Notes under the pieces: model-generated
Databases searched by the model: none
Seen by the model: only the letters and a program-made list of their open reading frames with translations
Told to the model about the DNA's origin: nothing
Part shown: piece after piece, positions 1 to 8,341 of the stretch
Position numbering within the stretch: the first letter of the stretch is position 1
How the letters are laid out: each line of letters begins with the position of its first letter
Program-made: the position numbers and the translations under genes
From: Rubellicoccus peritrichatus
GTDB taxonomy: Bacteria > Verrucomicrobiota > Verrucomicrobiia > Opitutales > Cerasicoccaceae
Reading direction: 5' to 3'
NCBI RefSeq assembly: GCF_033100135.1
Contig: NZ_CP136920.1
Coordinates: forward strand, 3,777,001 to 3,841,000
Length of the DNA stretch: 64,000 nt

Positions 1-2
1 CA

Positions 3-533
3 CCAACGGAGAAAGTTTTCTACAAATGTGCTGACTTCAAAGGTCGTAAAGTCGGATGGAGTCAGCCCTATCTGGACCTTGCAGGGGCTGGGATGATGGT
101 CACCGCATCTTATCCGATCTATTCTCAGGACAAGTTGCTCGGAGTTGCATCGCGCGACATCACATTACAGCAATTGGCGAACTCTGTCTTAGACCATCTA
201 GTCCGAGGTGGGGTGCAGAGTGCTTTCATTATCAGCAAACAAGGACGCGTTATCGACGCAAGCGATGCAAAGCTGAAGAATGAAATCGCGAATGTGAGCA
301 GTGGAGCAAAAAACGCTCATCTCTACTACCGCTCAAAGAAAAAACTTCCTGAGAACGGTATTAACTCACAGTATGATTGGGTTAATCAGTTAACGGACGA
401 AGTGATTTCACGGACCAAGCTTAGAAGTGCTTCGGGGTTTGACACATTTAAAATGGATGAGCGACAGGTACTGACCGCAGAGATCGAAAGCACAGGCTGG
501 TTTGTCGTATTGGTACTCCCACATTCTCGATAA
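3..533 (+). CDS. Cache-domain sensory protein, 3' end (partial)
   Basis: The reading frame is open from the left edge of the window (first full codon at base 3) to a TAA at 531-533, so the 5' part lies outside. The visible 176 residues look like the membrane-distal half and end of a double Cache extracellular ligand-binding domain: a W-S-Q-P-Y-L-D segment, then G-A-G-M-M-V-T-A-S-P-I-Y, then G-V-A-S-R-D-I-T-L, and a final I-E-S-T-G-W strand. Such domains sense small molecules outside the cell in chemoreceptors, histidine kinases and cyclases. The stop comes directly after the last Cache strand, with no second membrane segment or cytoplasmic output domain, so this is either a Cache-only protein, an output domain placed N-terminally, or a truncated receptor. 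The family is fairly sure, the role is not. Confidence 0.75.
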   Translation, partial: PTEKVFYKCADFKGRKVGWSQPYLDLAGAGMMVTASYPIYSQDKLLGVASRDITLQQLANSVLDHLVRGGVQSAFIISKQGRVIDASDAKLKNEIANVSSGAKNAHLYYRSKKKLPENGINSQYDWVNQLTDEVISRTKLRSASGFDTFKMDERQVLTAEIESTGWFVVLVLPHSR

Positions 534-885
534 GGACCCCATTGGGGTAATCCGTTGACAAAACGAATGGGATAGGGGCTGGCGTAAAGTATTTAAATTT
601 AAGTCGGTCCAGATTCTTGACTCGAACATGTGATCGAAGAGCTGGCAACATCAGCTCCGGTTTCAATGTTCTATTATGCGTCGAAATTTTTTGATGCAAA
701 ACTGTATTTAGAGATTTCCGGGGCGCGACGTTTTCAATCAAATAGCGATTGTCGCGATGATTGACATTCCGCTAGATTAGGGAATATGTAAGCCTAATGT
801 TTCTGGTATTTTCTGTGTCACCAGTTTGATTAGAAACATGGTATTAGGGGTTTGCCTTCTGATCCGTTTATTTTTCTCCAAAACA
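534..885. other. Intergenic region upstream of the first CobW gene
   Basis: No convincing gene is seen. A 5-bp stem with a 3-base loop (536-548) directly after the upstream stop has no T-tract, so it is a poor terminator. The right part holds a promoter-like TTGACA at 761-766. Short open frames on the minus strand here have no recognisable domain. Confidence 0.5.
761..790 (+). promoter_or_regulatory. Candidate sigma70-type promoter of the first CobW gene
   Basis: A perfect TTGACA (761-766) is followed after 18 bases by TATGTA (785-790). An inverted repeat ATTCC-N10-GGAAT (766-785) fills the spacer, where a repressor could bind. It differs from the GAAAGT-N-ACTTTC box found elsewhere in this cluster. 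The predicted transcript would have a leader of about 90 bases before the ATG at 886. Confidence 0.4.
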
Positions 886-2187
886 ATGTCATTTATTAAT
901 TGGAAACCATCCAGCACATTAACCGACTCTGACCGTTCGCCAGTTACCGTTGTCAGCGGTTTTTTAGGCGCAGGAAAAACGACTCTGCTAAACCACATCT
1001 TGTCTTATTCGGGGTCCCGGCGGTTAGCAGTCGTTGTTAACGACTTGGGCGAGGTCAACATTGATGCCTCGTTGATACGCAACAAGCTAGTCGAGATTGA
1101 TGGCCCAATTGATGGATTACTGGAGCTCCAAGGAGGCTGTATTTGTTGCTCTATTCAGGACGATTTGTTGGATGCACTACTGGAACTTTGGGAGAACTTT
1201 TGCCCGGAGCACATCTTAGTCGAGGCGACTGGTGTTGCTGAGCCCAAGTCGATACTCGAAACCTTATATGCGACTAATTTCAATGGCTGTCGTGGGACAG
1301 ATTTTCTGCGCATCGCAAATATGGTTACCGTTTTAGATGGCGGCAATTTGGAACAGTATTTTGAGTCTTCCGAAAATACTGGTCAGGAGCGCCGAACACG
1401 CATGCTTCATGTTGATCGTCGCCAACCGTTGCAAGAACTCTTAATGGAGCAGATCGAATGCGCCGACCTTTTGGTGATTAATAAAGTTGACTGCATTAGT
1501 GAGGCGGATCGCGAACGGTTTACCGCTTATTTAAACACACTTAATCCCGATGCTGAATTGTTGGGATGTACGATGGGGCAAGTAGATGTTCCACGGTTGA
1601 TGCAGGATTTTCGTTTTGATGAAGAAAAAACGTTGAGTAGTGCAGGTTGGCACCAAGCAATACTTTCCAATGACGATGGGCGTGAGACCGGATGGAAACA
1701 TGTCCATGGTGGGCATGCGAAGGGCAACAGCGATGGATGTGATCATGTGCATCATCACGATATGGTCGATGACGATTCTCATGAGCACCATCACCACGAT
1801 GGTCATGGGCACCACCATAAGGACTACGGTCTTGAAACTTTCATTTTCAATGCTCGGCGTCCTTTTAATGAATCGAAGCTACTAAAAGTGCTTCGCAATC
1901 GCTTGCCTGGTGTGCTTCGAGCTAAAGGCTTTTACTGGACCGATGCGAATCCGGAAAGGGTCGGGGTTCTGTCAATAGCCGGTAAAATGCTCCGAGCAGA
2001 CTATCTATCCGAATGGTGGCACGCGAAGGTTCAGCGCGGACAAGCAACTCTGGAAGATATGCCAGAATTAGTTAGGCGGTCTTGGTTGCCAGTCACGGGT
2101 GATCGGCGACAGGAATTAGTCTTTATTGGAATTGATCTTGATCGTGAATTAATTACCAAAGAGCTCGTCGCATGTTTTGCTGACTGA
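886..2187 (+). CDS. COG0523/CobW-family GTPase with His-rich loop (putative zinc metallochaperone)
   Basis: This is a G3E-family P-loop GTPase of COG0523, proteins that use GTP to deliver a metal, often zinc under starvation, to client enzymes. Walker A G-F-L-G-A-G-K-T is at residues 25-32, the metal-binding C-I-C-C motif at 85-88 and an NKVD guanine-specificity motif near 200. Between the GTPase and the CobW C-terminal domain is a His-rich loop (about residues 271-315, bases 1700-1830) with clusters such as HHHH and HGHGHHH, typical of metal-loading COG0523 members. An upstream TTG (826) would add a hydrophobic stretch unlike the family, so I chose the ATG at 886. The gene converges on the dodecin-like gene with a 17-base gap. 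Neighbouring ZIP, second CobW and Fur-family genes support zinc, though cobalt or iron cannot be excluded from sequence. Confidence 0.88.
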   Translation: MSFINWKPSSTLTDSDRSPVTVVSGFLGAGKTTLLNHILSYSGSRRLAVVVNDLGEVNIDASLIRNKLVEIDGPIDGLLELQGGCICCSIQDDLLDALLELWENFCPEHILVEATGVAEPKSILETLYATNFNGCRGTDFLRIANMVTVLDGGNLEQYFESSENTGQERRTRMLHVDRRQPLQELLMEQIECADLLVINKVDCISEADRERFTAYLNTLNPDAELLGCTMGQVDVPRLMQDFRFDEEKTLSSAGWHQAILSNDDGRETGWKHVHGGHAKGNSDGCDHVHHHDMVDDDSHEHHHHDGHGHHHKDYGLETFIFNARRPFNESKLLKVLRNRLPGVLRAKGFYWTDANPERVGVLSIAGKMLRADYLSEWWHAKVQRGQATLEDMPELVRRSWLPVTGDRRQELVFIGIDLDRELITKELVACFAD

Positions 2188-2204
2188 GTGCTCTCAAGGG
2201 AGAT

Positions 2205-2480
2205 CTAGTGGTCATCATCACCATGATCATGAACGGCAGTCACGTCGATTGTCGCACTAAAATGAGTGACGACGCAGGATTTGTCATTTTTATCATGATG
2301 CAAGTATCCGCCAAGTTTCACTACTTCAAATGACTGAAAGGTTAGGTTGGGGTGATGATTATGGCCATGGCTAGGACAAGCAAGCTGCTGTAATGCGCTG
2401 TTCACCGCGTCATCAAAGCTTTTGTGTGATTGTCCAATGACTCGTAAAATGTCGCTGTGTTCAAGGTGGTGTTGGCTCAT
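2205..2480 (-). CDS. Histidine-rich dodecin-like small protein
   Basis: This 91-residue protein resembles dodecin, a small flavin-binding or storage protein that forms hollow dodecamers. The match is a strand (I-L-R-V-I-G), then S-H-K-S-F-D-D-A-V-N-S-A-L-Q-Q-L as the single helix, then two long strands around S-F-E-V-V-K-L-G-G and V-V-T-H-F-S-A-T-I-D-V. Ordinary dodecins are about 70 residues. This one adds His at the N-terminus (QHHLEH), a HGHNHH insertion after the helix, and a C-terminal HDHGDDDH tail. No signal peptide is seen, so it should be cytoplasmic. Lying inside a zinc cluster, it could be a metal-binding or metal-storing dodecin variant; that function is inference. The fold call rests on pattern matching by eye and needs a profile search. 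Confidence 0.6.
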   Translation of the reverse strand: MSQHHLEHSDILRVIGQSHKSFDDAVNSALQQLACPSHGHNHHPNLTFQSFEVVKLGGYLHHDKNDKSCVVTHFSATIDVTAVHDHGDDDH

Positions 2481-2695
2481 ATATGATAATAATTTAGTGT
2501 TACAGTTGTTAAATCAGACGCAGTCACAAGCGCCTGAAATCAGCATGAACACATCAAATGTCTGGATCAAGGAGATTTGCTTTTATTTCATATAAATCAC
2601 TAATTTGATTGAAAACTGAATACACCCCATTGGGCTCAGCCCATTCGGCACTTCCAGAATCGATCAAATAGCCTAACTGACTTCATCGCAGTTGA

Positions 2696-3484
2696 TTAAA
2701 GCCAAATCGCTACGATAGCCATGAGAGCAAACCCTGTTATTGAAGCAAGGAATTTGAGTTTGCGGCATTTCGGACGTAAGAATTCTTCACTGAAGATATC
2801 CAAGGTGGCGATGTATAGGAAGGTGCCTGCTGCTATCCCATAAAATATGCCTTCCATGACTCCATGTCGAGCAGAGGCTATGAAGTCGTCAATAAGAATG
2901 CCAGCAACAATCCCTAGTGGCGTAGACAGTGAAAACAACAAAACGTATATAAGGAGTTGCGAAAAGTTGGCTACGCTTCGAAGAAAACTGATCCCTAAAG
3001 CAAAAGCCGCTACCGCTTTATGAGCTAAGAGTGCAATGAGAATGATAACCACACCGGCAACAGTTGTTTCGACTCCTAAGGCGAATCCTGCTAAGAAGGA
3101 ATGAACTGAAAGCATGAAAAGTAACAGATAAGCCGAAATTGCAGTGGTTTGTCTGGTGGAATTGGGCAATAATTGAACCTCGTCAAAATCGTGAGGAACA
3201 AGAATCCGCTCTAATAGTAAAAATAGCATGAAGGCGCATCCAGTAAGCAGGTAAACGACAGGGTAGGATATCGCTGATGCATGCTCCGAAAAAAATTCTG
3301 TGGCGGAGCTCATCATATGGATCAATCCGATTCCTAGAAAAACCCCTCCTGCAAACGAGTTGCCCAGAGAGAACCAGAAATCGAAGCGATCATTCCTTTT
3401 CAGGCACCACGGCAGTAACCCTCCGGTGGGGCCGGATGCAAAAATCAATAAAATCGCCAGCCATTTCAATTGATCAATGGTCAT
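2696..3484 (-). CDS. ZIP-family metal transporter
   Basis: The 262-residue protein is an inner-membrane transporter of the ZIP family, which brings Zn2+ and related divalent ions into the cytoplasm. About eight hydrophobic helices can be drawn. The family signatures are present: G-N-S-F-A-G-G-V-F-L-G-I-G-L-I-H-M in the second helix, S-V-H-S-F-L-A-G-F-A-L-G in the fourth and A-H-K-A-V-A-A-F-A-L-G in the fifth, which together carry the His and polar residues of the binuclear metal site. The long loop between helices 3 and 4 has no His-rich stretch, so it resembles the eukaryote-like or ZIP I types more than ZupT. It is divergent from the oxidoreductase gene at 3629, and the palindrome at 3603-3617 lies in their shared upstream region. 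Zinc is the likeliest substrate. Confidence 0.85.
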   Translation of the reverse strand: MTIDQLKWLAILLIFASGPTGGLLPWCLKRNDRFDFWFSLGNSFAGGVFLGIGLIHMMSSATEFFSEHASAISYPVVYLLTGCAFMLFLLLERILVPHDFDEVQLLPNSTRQTTAISAYLLLFMLSVHSFLAGFALGVETTVAGVVIILIALLAHKAVAAFALGISFLRSVANFSQLLIYVLLFSLSTPLGIVAGILIDDFIASARHGVMEGIFYGIAAGTFLYIATLDIFSEEFLRPKCRKLKFLASITGFALMAIVAIWL

Positions 3485-3593
3485 ATTTCCTGCGATTTCT
3501 CAAAACCTAAAATGCATTATTTGAAAACCATAAAAGTCTATTGGTGAGCTATGTTTTTTGTGTAATTACAGTAAATAAGGCACTTTTTACGCA

Positions 3594-3622
3594 TTGACTA
3601 AATGAAAGTAACTTTCACTAAT
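3594..3622 (+). promoter_or_regulatory. Promoter with embedded Zur-type operator; predicts a leaderless transcript
   Basis: TTGACT (3594-3599) and ACTAAT (3617-3622) are separated by 17 bases, a good sigma70 spacing. Transcription would then start about at base 3629, which is exactly the A of the ATG chosen for the oxidoreductase gene, implying a leaderless mRNA. The operator palindrome fills the spacer between the two hexamers, a standard position for a repressor. Confidence 0.55.
3603..3617. promoter_or_regulatory. Candidate Zur box (perfect 15-base palindrome)
   Basis: TGAAAGT-A-ACTTTCA is a perfect inverted repeat. The same GAAAGT-N-ACTTTC core recurs just upstream of the Fur-family gene at 8321. 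It lies in the region between the divergent ZIP and oxidoreductase genes. I infer that it is the binding site of the Fur-family repressor of this cluster. Confidence 0.65.
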
Positions 3623-3628
3623 TGTCGA

Positions 3629-4774
3629 ATGGATTTTGAGGCAATTATCGTCGGTGCGGGACCAGCTGGTATTGGCTGTTGCCTGGCATTGAGACGAGCT
3701 GGAGTTGAGAAAGTGCTGTTACTTGAGGCGGAGGAAGTTGGAGCTTCATTCCGTCGTTGGCCCGAAGAAATGCGGTTGATCACACCATCCTTCCATGGAA
3801 ACCCGTTCTTCCAGACAGATTTAAATGCGATTACCCCCGACACCAGCCCAGCCGATTTCTTTCAGAAAGAGCATCTCAGCGGAAATGAGTATGCCAATTA
3901 CCTTGCAGCTGTCGCCCAGCATTTTGAGCTGAGATTGCATGAAAACGAAAGAGTCTTGCAGATTCAACCTGAGCCTGGCGGTTATTCCATCGAAACCGAG
4001 CAGGCGACCTATCGTACGTCGGTAGTTATCTGGGCGGGCGGAGAATTTTCGCATCCGAAAACTGGTTCTTTCCCGGGAGCGGAGCATTGCGCGCATTCGA
4101 GTGTATTTCGTACTTGGGCTGATTTTAAAGGCGATGAAGCCTTAATTATTGGAGGCTACGAAAGTGGAATTGATGCCGCTTGCCATCTGGTTCAATTAGG
4201 CAAGCGAGTCGTCGTCATTTCGACCGGAGAGCCTTGGAACGTTGATAATCCAGATCCCAGCGAAGTGCTGAGTCCCTACACTCGTGAGCGTTTGAAAACG
4301 ACCATGCAGAATAATCCCAAACGACTTCTATTGCTGGGTAACTCAACAGTAGCCCGGGTGGGTTGCCTCTCCAAGCGCTATATCGTCGAAACCGAAGACG
4401 GCAAAATCCTCAACACCAATCACCGTCCGATTGCAGCGATTGGCTTTCATTCTGCACTCGCACCGATCAAGGAGCTTTGGGCTTGGGAGGGCTCAAAGCC
4501 TCAATTCACCGAAGAGGATGAGTCGACGCTATACCCTGGCATCTACTACACAGGGCCATCGCTAGTACAACGAAACTCTAAGTTTTGTTTCATCTACAAA
4601 TTTCGATCACGGTTTGGTGTAGTCGCACGATCCGTTGCCAGACGGCTTGGCTATCCTGAACCAGATTTGGAGGACGATCGTCGCCGAGGCTTTCTTGTCG
4701 ATGATCTGGAGTGCTGCACGAACTGTGAATGTGCTGTGGAATCAGAGGCTGAATCGGTTGCACCTCAGTCATGA
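3629..4774 (+). CDS. FAD/NAD(P)-dependent oxidoreductase of the zinc cluster
   Basis: This is a flavoprotein of the pyridine nucleotide-disulfide oxidoreductase/CzcO-like group. The N-terminus has a Rossmann FAD motif G-A-G-P-A-G-I-G preceded by a hydrophobic strand, and a second dinucleotide motif (I-I-G-G-Y-E-S-G-I-D-A) lies near residue 175. The last 20 residues contain C-C-T-N-C-E-C, a possible metal or disulfide site that such enzymes usually lack. An ATG at 3602 would place the start inside the operator, so I chose the second ATG (3629), which begins directly with the FAD strand and fits a leaderless transcript. The stop overlaps the FeoB-like gene (ATGA), so the two are translationally coupled. 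It may supply redox chemistry for metal uptake or for a metal-linked thiol; the substrate is unknown. Confidence 0.8.
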   Translation: MDFEAIIVGAGPAGIGCCLALRRAGVEKVLLLEAEEVGASFRRWPEEMRLITPSFHGNPFFQTDLNAITPDTSPADFFQKEHLSGNEYANYLAAVAQHFELRLHENERVLQIQPEPGGYSIETEQATYRTSVVIWAGGEFSHPKTGSFPGAEHCAHSSVFRTWADFKGDEALIIGGYESGIDAACHLVQLGKRVVVISTGEPWNVDNPDPSEVLSPYTRERLKTTMQNNPKRLLLLGNSTVARVGCLSKRYIVETEDGKILNTNHRPIAAIGFHSALAPIKELWAWEGSKPQFTEEDESTLYPGIYYTGPSLVQRNSKFCFIYKFRSRFGVVARSVARRLGYPEPDLEDDRRRGFLVDDLECCTNCECAVESEAESVAPQS

Positions 4775-6486
4775 AAACCGAGCGAACCGCTGTAGATGCC
4801 CGGGCCTCATTGACGGCCAGTCGACCTTTAGTTGTTGTGCTTGGTCTGGAGAGTGTAGGCAAGAGTAGTCTTTTGTCGGCATTGAGTGGACGCTTTGCAG
4901 AGCCATCGGCTTTGTCAGGCTCTACACTGCATTGCGAGCGCTACCCCGACTCATCATGGGATTGGGTTGATACACCGGGGATTATAACAGGATCTGACGC
5001 TGTGACTGTGCGTGATGCTCTGGATGCGATGGAGTCTGCAGAGTCAATTTTAATTGTGTTGCGAGCTCATCGCGCAAGTGAAGAGCTCGCATCTTTGTTG
5101 CCCATGCTTGGCTCAAGGAAAGTAGCGATAGTGCTAACCTTCCAGGATCAGCTGAAGTCGATGGACAAAAATGCACGACAGGAACTGCTAACCATTTGGA
5201 AAGAGAATACGGGTGTATCGATAGCTTTGTTAGACAGTCGTGCACCGGATGCAACGGAACTCGCCACTGTACGCACTGCAGTAATGGAGGCGAGTCCGCT
5301 AAAGTCGTTTAAACTAGGCGAGCTTCCTGCCTTTCCTAAAAAAGGCTCTAGTTCGTCATGGGCTCGTAAGTTGGAGCAAACGCTTGGCTTTGCGCCGCTG
5401 AGTTTGCTTTTATTGTTTGGTCCTGCATGGGTAGCGGTTACTCAAGCAAACGCTTTGGCGGATAAATTCTATGATTCCGTCCGAACTTTTCAGGCCCCGC
5501 TGCTTAGCTGGCTTAATCAATTGCCCGCGCCACTTGCAGCAACACTGGGAGGGGACTACGGGGTGGTCGCTATGTTTCCTTTTCTCCTTCTCTACGCGTT
5601 GCCCACCATCTTGATTTTTACCGGATTACTTGCAATCTACAAGAGCACCGGATTGATCGATCGCCTTTCCTACAGTCTGCATCCATGGCTGAGGCCCTTT
5701 GGGCTAGGTGGTCGAGATCTCGTGCGTGTGGTAATGGGATTTGGCTGTAATGTGCCTGCTGTCGTTGCAACCCGATCTTGTTCCAGCTGCTCACGAGGTG
5801 CCTGCGTGTCGGCTATCTCATTTGGTTCCGCTTGCTCTTACCAGCTTCCAGCGACTTTGGCAGTTTTTGCGGCAACAGGTTTTGTTTGGCTAGGGCCCAT
5901 CTACCTTGTCGTTTTGGCTTTGACCACACTGTTATATTTGCGAGCGACAACACCGCTTGCGCTCAGGCAGGCTCAAAACAAACAACTGCTACCAGCATTG
6001 GGCAACTTACGACCGCCGGACTGGGGAGCAGTTCTTCGAGAGACTATTCAAAGTCTCCGAGATTTCGTGATTATGGCGCTGCCTATATTCATTGTCATCT
6101 GTTTTGCTGCGGGTCTGCTTCAGTGGTCTGGCGCACTGGCTTGGTTGACGCACTTCCTGACACCTGTGATGGCTGCGTTCCATCTGCCCCCTGAAGCCGC
6201 GCTCGCAGTGGTGCTCGGTTCGGTGCGTAAAGATGGTCTCGCCATCGGTCTACTCAATGGCGATTGGGATTCTTCCAAGGTCCCCTTTGACACACCGGCC
6301 CAAGTACTTACTGCAGTCTATCTGGCTGGAGTCCTGTTGCCTTGCCTGGTCACTGTTGTTTCGGTCGCAAAGGAAATGCGAGCTGGCTTCGCACTCAAGA
6401 TGGTCATTCGACAAGCTTGTTTTGCTGCACTATTTTCACTCTGTATCGCTTGGTTTGGAGCGCTGCTTGTTTCTTTCGTAAGCTAA
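4771..6486 (+). CDS. FeoB-like GTPase/membrane transporter, variant with degenerate G4 motif
   Basis: The protein has a small N-terminal GTPase-like domain and a polytopic membrane domain homologous to FeoB, the ferrous iron importer. G1 is G-L-E-S-V-G-K-S (residues 25-32) and G3 is D-T-P-G (67-70), but the G4 site expected as N-x-x-D reads T-F-Q-D (123-126), so guanine specificity may be altered. In the membrane part both Gate signatures are present: G-F-G-C-N-V-P-A at about 323-330 and S-A-C-S-Y-Q-L-P at about 353-360, and extra cysteines (C-S-S-C) lie between them. At 571 residues it is shorter than classical FeoB (about 770). It overlaps the FAD oxidoreductase gene by four bases and is followed by a CobW gene, so a role in zinc or another divalent metal under Zur control is more likely than plain iron uptake. 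That is inference. Confidence 0.82.
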   Translation: MKTERTAVDARASLTASRPLVVVLGLESVGKSSLLSALSGRFAEPSALSGSTLHCERYPDSSWDWVDTPGIITGSDAVTVRDALDAMESAESILIVLRAHRASEELASLLPMLGSRKVAIVLTFQDQLKSMDKNARQELLTIWKENTGVSIALLDSRAPDATELATVRTAVMEASPLKSFKLGELPAFPKKGSSSSWARKLEQTLGFAPLSLLLLFGPAWVAVTQANALADKFYDSVRTFQAPLLSWLNQLPAPLAATLGGDYGVVAMFPFLLLYALPTILIFTGLLAIYKSTGLIDRLSYSLHPWLRPFGLGGRDLVRVVMGFGCNVPAVVATRSCSSCSRGACVSAISFGSACSYQLPATLAVFAATGFVWLGPIYLVVLALTTLLYLRATTPLALRQAQNKQLLPALGNLRPPDWGAVLRETIQSLRDFVIMALPIFIVICFAAGLLQWSGALAWLTHFLTPVMAAFHLPPEAALAVVLGSVRKDGLAIGLLNGDWDSSKVPFDTPAQVLTAVYLAGVLLPCLVTVVSVAKEMRAGFALKMVIRQACFAALFSLCIAWFGALLVSFVS

Positions 6487-6506
6487 ATTGTTTTTTTATT
6501 TTTAAC

Positions 6507-7745
6507 ATGCAAAATACCAAAAGAAAACTTCCCGTAACCGTCTTGTCTGGATTTCTAGGTGCTGGAAAAACCACCGTTCTCAATCATGTTTTGAATAACC
6601 GTGAGGGCCTTAAGGTCGCTGTAATCGTCAACGATATGAGCGAGGTCAATATCGACGCTCAGCTTGTTGCTGAGGGAGGCGCGGAATTAAGTCGGAAGGA
6701 AGAAAAACTCGTTGAAATGAGCAATGGTTGCATCTGCTGCACTCTGCGGGACGACTTGCTTGAAGAAGTGCGCCGCTTGGCGTTTGAAGGGCGCTTCGAT
6801 TACTTGCTGATCGAATCTACGGGTGTTTCTGAACCAATGCCCGTGGCGGAGACATTTTTCTTTCGCAATGAAATGGGCTTCTGTCTGGATGACATTGCTC
6901 GACTCGACACAATGGTTACCGTTGTCGATGCAGCCAATTTTGAACGCGATTTTGGTTCTCCAGAGAAGTTGCGTGATCGTGGTCAGGAAGTCGATCCAGA
7001 GGATGAACGAACGATCGTTGATCTTTTGGTCGATCAAATCGAGTTTGCTGATGTGATTCTGCTCAACAAAATCGACACTGTTGACGACGAGGTACGTGCA
7101 CGAATTATTTCAGGCATCAAAGCGATCAACAGCCAAGCTGAGCTGATCGAATCCAACTTTGGAAACGTGGAGTCTCGAGCCATCCTCAATACCGGGCGCT
7201 TCGATATTGAATCGGCTGAACAGACTCCTGACTGGTTGAAGTTGATTAATAATGAGCCGGTTTCCGAAACCGAGGAATATGGTATCAGCCACTTTGTTTA
7301 CCGTGCACGATGCCCTTTCCACCCAGAGCGGCTACTGAAATGGATGGCTCAGGACTGGCCAGGTGTGATTCGTTCGAAAGGCTTTTTCTGGCTCGCGACT
7401 CGCATGCCATACGTTGGGCTGTGGTCGAGAGCCGGGGCTCAGTCCGATGTGCGTTTGGCAGGTAAATGGTTTGCCACAGTTCCACGTGAAAACTGGCCCG
7501 ATGATAAAGACGAAATTGAGTTAGTGTTATCCAATTGGAAGGAACCTTATGGTGATCGTCGACAAGAGATTGTGTTGATTGGATATTCCAAGGAAATGGA
7601 TGAGTCATTCCTTCATGCCTGCTTTGAAGCTTGTTTGCTGACAGATGCCGAGATGGAAGGTGGTGAAGCTTTTTGGGATACTTTAGCAGACCGATTTCCA
7701 TCCTGGTCTGTTGACGCCTCACCTGCTGCTGTGGAATTGGATTAA
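6507..7745 (+). CDS. COG0523/CobW-family GTPase without His loop (ZigA/YciC-like)
   Basis: This is a second G3E GTPase of the CobW/COG0523 family. Walker A G-F-L-G-A-G-K-T is at residues 15-22, C-I-C-C at 75-78 and an NKID motif near residue 190. The C-terminal CobW domain includes the H-P-E-R-L motif and a closing G-D-R-R-Q-E-I-V strand. Unlike the paralogue at 886 it has no His-rich loop. Its acidic C-terminus and overall organisation recall the zinc-regulated ZigA/YciC subgroup. An upstream in-frame start would read through the FeoB-like gene, so the ATG at 6507 is chosen. The 20-base spacing after the FeoB-like stop implies one operon with the FAD oxidoreductase, under the operator at 3603-3617. 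The likely role is a cytoplasmic zinc chaperone during zinc limitation. Confidence 0.87.
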   Translation: MQNTKRKLPVTVLSGFLGAGKTTVLNHVLNNREGLKVAVIVNDMSEVNIDAQLVAEGGAELSRKEEKLVEMSNGCICCTLRDDLLEEVRRLAFEGRFDYLLIESTGVSEPMPVAETFFFRNEMGFCLDDIARLDTMVTVVDAANFERDFGSPEKLRDRGQEVDPEDERTIVDLLVDQIEFADVILLNKIDTVDDEVRARIISGIKAINSQAELIESNFGNVESRAILNTGRFDIESAEQTPDWLKLINNEPVSETEEYGISHFVYRARCPFHPERLLKWMAQDWPGVIRSKGFFWLATRMPYVGLWSRAGAQSDVRLAGKWFATVPRENWPDDKDEIELVLSNWKEPYGDRRQEIVLIGYSKEMDESFLHACFEACLLTDAEMEGGEAFWDTLADRFPSWSVDASPAAVELD

Positions 7746-7874
7746 TGTAAAGGCATAGGCTGGCAAAAAGAGTTACAAAGAATATCTAGCCAGTAAATCC
7801 TGAGTGGGCAAATTTATAGGTAATCATTAGATCGAAATGTTTAGTGGGTAATACACCGTAGACATGATCCCGAT

Positions 7875-8321
7875 TTAATTATCGGATGCGGAGCCTGGCT
7901 GACAATCTTCGCAAATTCCATAAACCTCCATCATGTGCGTAACTTCGGTGAATCCGAGTTTTTGCGCCTGAGCTTCCAACTCCTGAGCCAGACAAAAATC
8001 AAGACGTTCCGTTCGATGGCATTCACGGCACATAAAGTGATGGTGATGATCATCAGGTTCAGTTAGCTCAAATAGGTAGCCACTGTCTTCGAGTGGAATT
8101 CGCTGAATAATTCCAATTCCCTCAAAGGCTTCCAGTGTGCGATAGACGGTCACCAGATCACTTTCGGGGAGATCTGCTTTGTCTCTCAATTCTGCAGCAG
8201 AGACCGGACGATCAATTGCCACCAAAGCACCAAGTAGCCGTTCCCGTTTGCGAGTCATACGCAACGGTCCTTTTTCAATAGATTTCAGAATGCGCTGAAG
8301 AAATCCCTTATCGTGCTTCAT
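7875..8321 (-). CDS. zur: Fur-family metalloregulator, probably Zur
   Basis: This is a 148-residue Fur-superfamily repressor. A winged-helix DNA-binding domain occupies about residues 20-85 (V-T-V-Y-R-T-L-E-A-F as recognition helix), followed by the dimerisation domain with D-D-H-H-H-H-F-M-C (90-98) and the structural zinc site C98-x2-C101 and C137-x2-C140. Which metal it senses cannot be read directly, but the neighbouring ZIP, COG0523 and His-rich genes and the absence of heme or siderophore genes favour zinc. The gene converges with the operon ending at 7745. A GAAAGT-N-ACTTTC box lies five bases before its own ATG, suggesting autoregulation. Confidence 0.8.
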   Translation of the reverse strand: MKHDKGFLQRILKSIEKGPLRMTRKRERLLGALVAIDRPVSAAELRDKADLPESDLVTVYRTLEAFEGIGIIQRIPLEDSGYLFELTEPDDHHHHFMCRECHRTERLDFCLAQELEAQAQKLGFTEVTHMMEVYGICEDCQPGSASDN

Positions 8322-8326
8322 CTTTG

Positions 8327-8341
8327 TGAAAGTGACTTTCG
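8327..8341. promoter_or_regulatory. Candidate Zur box at the repressor gene
   Basis: TGAAAGT-G-ACTTTCG is an inverted repeat with the same GAAAGT-N-ACTTTC core as the site at 3603-3617. It ends five bases from the start codon of the Fur-family gene, which suggests autorepression. A possible -10 element (TACTAT on the minus strand) lies next to it. Confidence 0.6.

Noticed and set aside
56-283. Plus-strand frame of 75 codons at the left edge
   Set aside because: It overlaps the Cache-domain frame, which has recognisable domain sequence, and itself shows none.
536-548. 5-bp GC hairpin after the Cache gene stop
   Set aside because: No T-tract, so not a supported terminator.
1640-1885. Plus-strand frame of 81 codons over the His-rich loop of the CobW gene
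   Set aside because: It is a shadow of repeated His codons in another frame; no start site or homology.
3602-4774. Upstream ATG at 3602 as start of the oxidoreductase
   Set aside because: It would put the start inside the operator palindrome and add residues before the FAD strand.
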